Source of the DNA: Hymenobacter setariae
GTDB lineage: Bacteria; Bacteroidota; Bacteroidia; Cytophagales; Hymenobacteraceae
Direction: 5' to 3'
Length of the DNA: 64,000 bases
Assembly (NCBI RefSeq): GCF_007713685.1
Contig: NZ_VMRJ01000001.1
Location: 414,030-478,029 of the forward strand
The notes under the pieces were generated by a model. That model had not been told where the DNA came from. It ran no database searches and saw only the letters and a list, made by a program, of their open reading frames with translations. Both the position numbers and the translations under genes were made by a program. Numbering within the stretch: the stretch's first letter is position 1; each line of letters starts with the position of its first letter. This document shows, in pieces, positions 61,724 to 64,000 of this stretch.

Positions 61724-61731
61724 CAAATTTA
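61724..61731 (-). promoter_or_regulatory. TAnnTTTG -7 box for the DUF1573 gene
   Basis: Minus-strand TAAATTTG, 37 bases before the start codon. Confidence 0.55.
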
Positions 61732-61873
61732 CACGCGAAGTGGGCCCCGGCAAATCGGAGGCCAAACTAGCCCGCCTAGGTGGCCGCAACATGAAGCTGC
61801 CCCGCCTAAACCCAAACCTTGGCTTTTCAATTCCTTGAAATAAGCAAATTACTGGGCTGGTCTTTCAATCGGA

Positions 61874-63307
61874 CTAGTCTTCGCTCACTTCGCTTTCGTC
61901 GATGAGGCGCTGCTGAAAATTGAGCAGAAACAACCGCTCCGAAGCCCGCGTGATGGCCGTGTAGAGCCAGCGCGCAAACTCGCCGCCCACCGGCTCGTCG
62001 GGCTTCAAAAAGCCGTGGTCGACAAATACTGCCTGCCACTGGCCGCCCTGCGCCTTATGGCAAGTGAGCGCGTAAGCAAATTTTATTTGCAAGGCGTTGA
62101 GGTAAGGGTCCTTACGCATCTCGGCGTTGCGCTCGCTTTTTTTGGTGAGGTGGCTGTAGTCTTCGCCAATGGCCTGGTACAGCGCCTCGTTTTGGTCGCG
62201 GGGCAGCGAGGGGCTTTCGGTGTGCAGGGTATCGAGCAACAGTTTTACTTCTAGCTCGGGCTCGTCGGGGTAGTCTACGAGCCGCACCCGCGCCTGGGCA
62301 AAGCGGCAACCGAATACCTCCTCGCGGCGAATGATTTTGGTGACTTCCAGGAAGTCGCCGTTGGCCAGAAACCCAATTTCTGAGTCCTTAGGTAGCCAGA
62401 AGTAGTTGTTGCGCACCACCATGATGTAGTCGCCGGCCTCAATCTCCTCCTCGGCATCGAACAAGGTGCGCCGAATGAGCTGGTTATACTGGTTGGCGTT
62501 GCGGTTCGAGCGGCAAATGATGGTGGTGTTCTCGTGCCCAAAATTGCGGTAGGCCCAGCGCAAGCCGTCTTCCAGCTTGTCGCCGCCCATCTTAAACATA
62601 TCCTTGAAGCCCTTGGTATGCAGATGAATGGCGGGCACTTCCTCGCGCAATTCTTCGCGCAGCTCGGTGGCATTGACCAAGATGCCCGAAGCCTCGGCCT
62701 GGCGCATGACCTGGCGCAGCTCTACGCCCTCCACGCGGGCTCGGAATCGGTGCGCGAGCAGCTCGGGGTCGAGAGCGGGGCTTAAAAGCTGGCCCACTGG
62801 CGGCAGCTGTGCCGTGTCGCCGATGAGCAGCAGGCGGTTGGTGCTGCGCTCAAACACGTAGCCCATCAGGTCGTCGAGCAAGCCACTCTCGCCAAAGGCT
62901 TTCTCGTCCGATATCATGGACGCCTCGTCCACGATGTAGAGCATTTCCTCCTGGCGGTTGGGCTGGCGCTGGAAGCTGAGGCGCTCGGTGGGCGCGCCGC
63001 TGGTTTGGCGATAAATCTTCTTGTGGATGGTGCTGGCGGGCACGCCGGCATAAGCGCTCATCACCTTGGCGGCGCGGCCGGTGGGTGCCATCAAGGTGTA
63101 TTTACGCTGCAAGCGCGCTAGCCACTGCACTAAGGCGCTCACCACAGTAGTCTTACCGGTGCCGGCGTAGCCGCGCAGCACAAACACTTTGCGGCCCGGT
63201 AGGGGGTCGCGCAAAAACTCATCGAGCTGGGTAAAGAGCGCCGCCTGGTCGTCGGTTGGCTCGAAGGGAAAATAGTCGCGAACGGACGGAAATCGGGTTT
63301 TTAACAT
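61874..63307 (-). CDS. RecD-like/PIF1-like ATP-dependent helicase
   Basis: A 477-residue superfamily 1B helicase with RecD-like architecture. Walker A is LRGYAGTGKTTVVSALVQWL near residue 46. Walker B is LYIVDEASMISDEKAFGESG near residue 124, motif III LLLIGDTAQLPPVGQLLSPA near residue 158. The C-terminal UvrD-like domain has YALTCHKAQGGQWQAVFVDH near residue 415, then RWLYTAITRASERLFLLNF. There is no RecB or RecC partner, so it acts alone in DNA repair or recombination, as other short RecD2-like enzymes may. The start MLKTRFPSVRDYF is normal. Confidence 0.92.
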   Translation of the reverse strand: MLKTRFPSVRDYFPFEPTDDQAALFTQLDEFLRDPLPGRKVFVLRGYAGTGKTTVVSALVQWLARLQRKYTLMAPTGRAAKVMSAYAGVPASTIHKKIYRQTSGAPTERLSFQRQPNRQEEMLYIVDEASMISDEKAFGESGLLDDLMGYVFERSTNRLLLIGDTAQLPPVGQLLSPALDPELLAHRFRARVEGVELRQVMRQAEASGILVNATELREELREEVPAIHLHTKGFKDMFKMGGDKLEDGLRWAYRNFGHENTTIICRSNRNANQYNQLIRRTLFDAEEEIEAGDYIMVVRNNYFWLPKDSEIGFLANGDFLEVTKIIRREEVFGCRFAQARVRLVDYPDEPELEVKLLLDTLHTESPSLPRDQNEALYQAIGEDYSHLTKKSERNAEMRKDPYLNALQIKFAYALTCHKAQGGQWQAVFVDHGFLKPDEPVGGEFARWLYTAITRASERLFLLNFQQRLIDESEVSED

Positions 63308-63312
63308 TGAAC

Positions 63313-63762
63313 TTACTTAGTACCCTTTATTCGGTAATATGGCCAGGTATCTAGCAATAGACACCAGCCTTTTTTTCGTTTAATCAATTTAAAAATAGTC
63401 TCTTGCGCAACAGGTTTGGTTATTTTATAAGTTTTCTGATGGGTATTCTCGATTGACCATGAATCATGACCAGTTACAATATGACTTCTTTCGAGAGTGC
63501 CACCTACTAGTTCCACTGTATATTCTGGGGTTAATAGCAACATTGTTCCTTTTATGGAATAACGCCCGCCAATAGTTCGAATGCGGCTCAACCCATCTTC
63601 TTCATTCACATTATAAGTGAATTTTTTATTGGCGCTAAATATGTAATGTGCTTTATATCCGGCAGCTACGGTTGTGTCATCAGCCTGCCAAAAGCCAACA
63701 ATACTTTGCCCAAATACTGGCTTCGTACATAACGCGAGAATCAGTAAAAGCACTCCTTTCAT
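63313..63762 (-). CDS. Small secreted hypothetical protein, lipocalin-like
   Basis: A 149-residue exported protein of unknown function. A signal peptide (MKGVLLLILALCTKPVFG) is followed by beta strands typical of small lipocalin-like barrels: QSIVGFWQADDTTVAAGYKA, HYIFSANKKFTYNVNEEDGL, IRTIGGRYSIKGTMLLLTPE. It starts after GxW, the lipocalin-like opening. The gene is AT-rich and lacks CCTAGG, unlike the helicase gene five bases downstream of its end, so transfer is possible. Confidence 0.72.
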   Translation of the reverse strand: MKGVLLLILALCTKPVFGQSIVGFWQADDTTVAAGYKAHYIFSANKKFTYNVNEEDGLSRIRTIGGRYSIKGTMLLLTPEYTVELVGGTLERSHIVTGHDSWSIENTHQKTYKITKPVAQETIFKLIKRKKGWCLLLDTWPYYRIKGTK

Positions 63763-63928
63763 ATCTCTACCGAACCTGTGTATTGCAACTAACGCAGTAT
63801 TGCGGCTAAGGTAAGCAAGCTAGTCCCGCGCTGGTGACCTCTTCCTACCCGACCTAGGCAGCGTACAAGTTTATCTCGGCTTCCTGCTTAGCTTGCAGGG
63901 CTCATTCCTACCCTTTTCTTTTCCTCCC

Positions 63929-64000
63929 GTGTCCTCCGTTACCCTGAAGCAGCTGGCTCAGCAGCTAGGTTTGGCTTCTTCTACCGTGTCGCGCGCGCTG
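63929..64000 (+). CDS. LacI family regulator (5' end only)
   Basis: The first 24 codons from a GTG start. They read VSSVTLKQLAQQLGLASSTV followed by SRAL, the LacI-type N-terminal helix-turn-helix (the TLKQLAQQLGLASSTVSRAL pattern). The gene continues beyond the window. Regulators of this family usually control sugar uptake genes, which are outside the view. Confidence 0.85.
   Translation, partial: MSSVTLKQLAQQLGLASSTVSRAL

Overview
The window looks like chromosomal DNA from a Hymenobacter-like member of the Bacteroidota (Cytophagales). This is inferred from gene content and signals, not from a database search. Supporting points are a high GC content (near 60% by eye), Bacteroidota-type promoter boxes (TAnnTTTG) in several intergenic regions, Bacteroidota-typical families (DUF4890, DUF2851, DUF4197, DUF1573, an FtsK-LolA gene order, an acyl-CoA reductase facing a ferredoxin) and a spheroidene-monooxygenase-like carotenoid gene. 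No tRNA, rRNA, CRISPR array, insertion sequence or prophage was recognised.

Layout. 1-6.7 kb: the end of an SDR gene with an AraC regulator, then the oxidative pentose phosphate genes gnd-zwf-pgl and an AcpH-like gene. 6.8-11.6 kb: small plus-strand genes (PPOX-fold protein, SUKH-like protein, CrtA-like enzyme, an aspartate-rich protein), a DUF4197 protein and cinA. 11.9-15.3 kb: pckA and a RamB/ScfR-like regulator, divergent around a 54-bp palindrome. 15.4-19.9 kb: tyrosine catabolism (hppD-hmgA-FAH) with a divergent LysR gene. 19.9-21.3 kb: a barstar-like gene beside an AT-rich GIY-YIG-like gene broken by a 10-bp tandem repeat. 21.3-34.9 kb: ABC exporter, envelope proteins, E2 acyltransferase, oligopeptidase B-like peptidase, valS, aat and a DUF4349 protein. 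35-46.4 kb: ferredoxin and acyl-CoA reductase, nucleoside phosphorylase, trhO, an acyltransferase, a membrane protein, DUF2851, lolA and ftsK. 46.5-64 kb: a GT-like membrane protein, xerD, a GH95 fucosidase, aroQ, serC, rnhA, trmN6, a two-gene ABC system, a saccharopine dehydrogenase-like gene, cdd, small conserved genes, a RecD-like helicase and the first codons of a LacI regulator.

Most genes are core metabolism and envelope maintenance. The accessory signal is in the repeats and AT-rich islands: (i) the palindrome CCTAGG occurs roughly 100 times (count by eye), several times expectation, inside and outside genes; (ii) REP-like inverted repeats with 35-39 bp arms sit in many intergenic gaps; (iii) four AT-rich gene patches almost lack CCTAGG and look acquired; (iv) the GIY-YIG-like gene carries 2.9 copies of a 10-bp unit, and removing one copy restores a single frame of about 320 codons.
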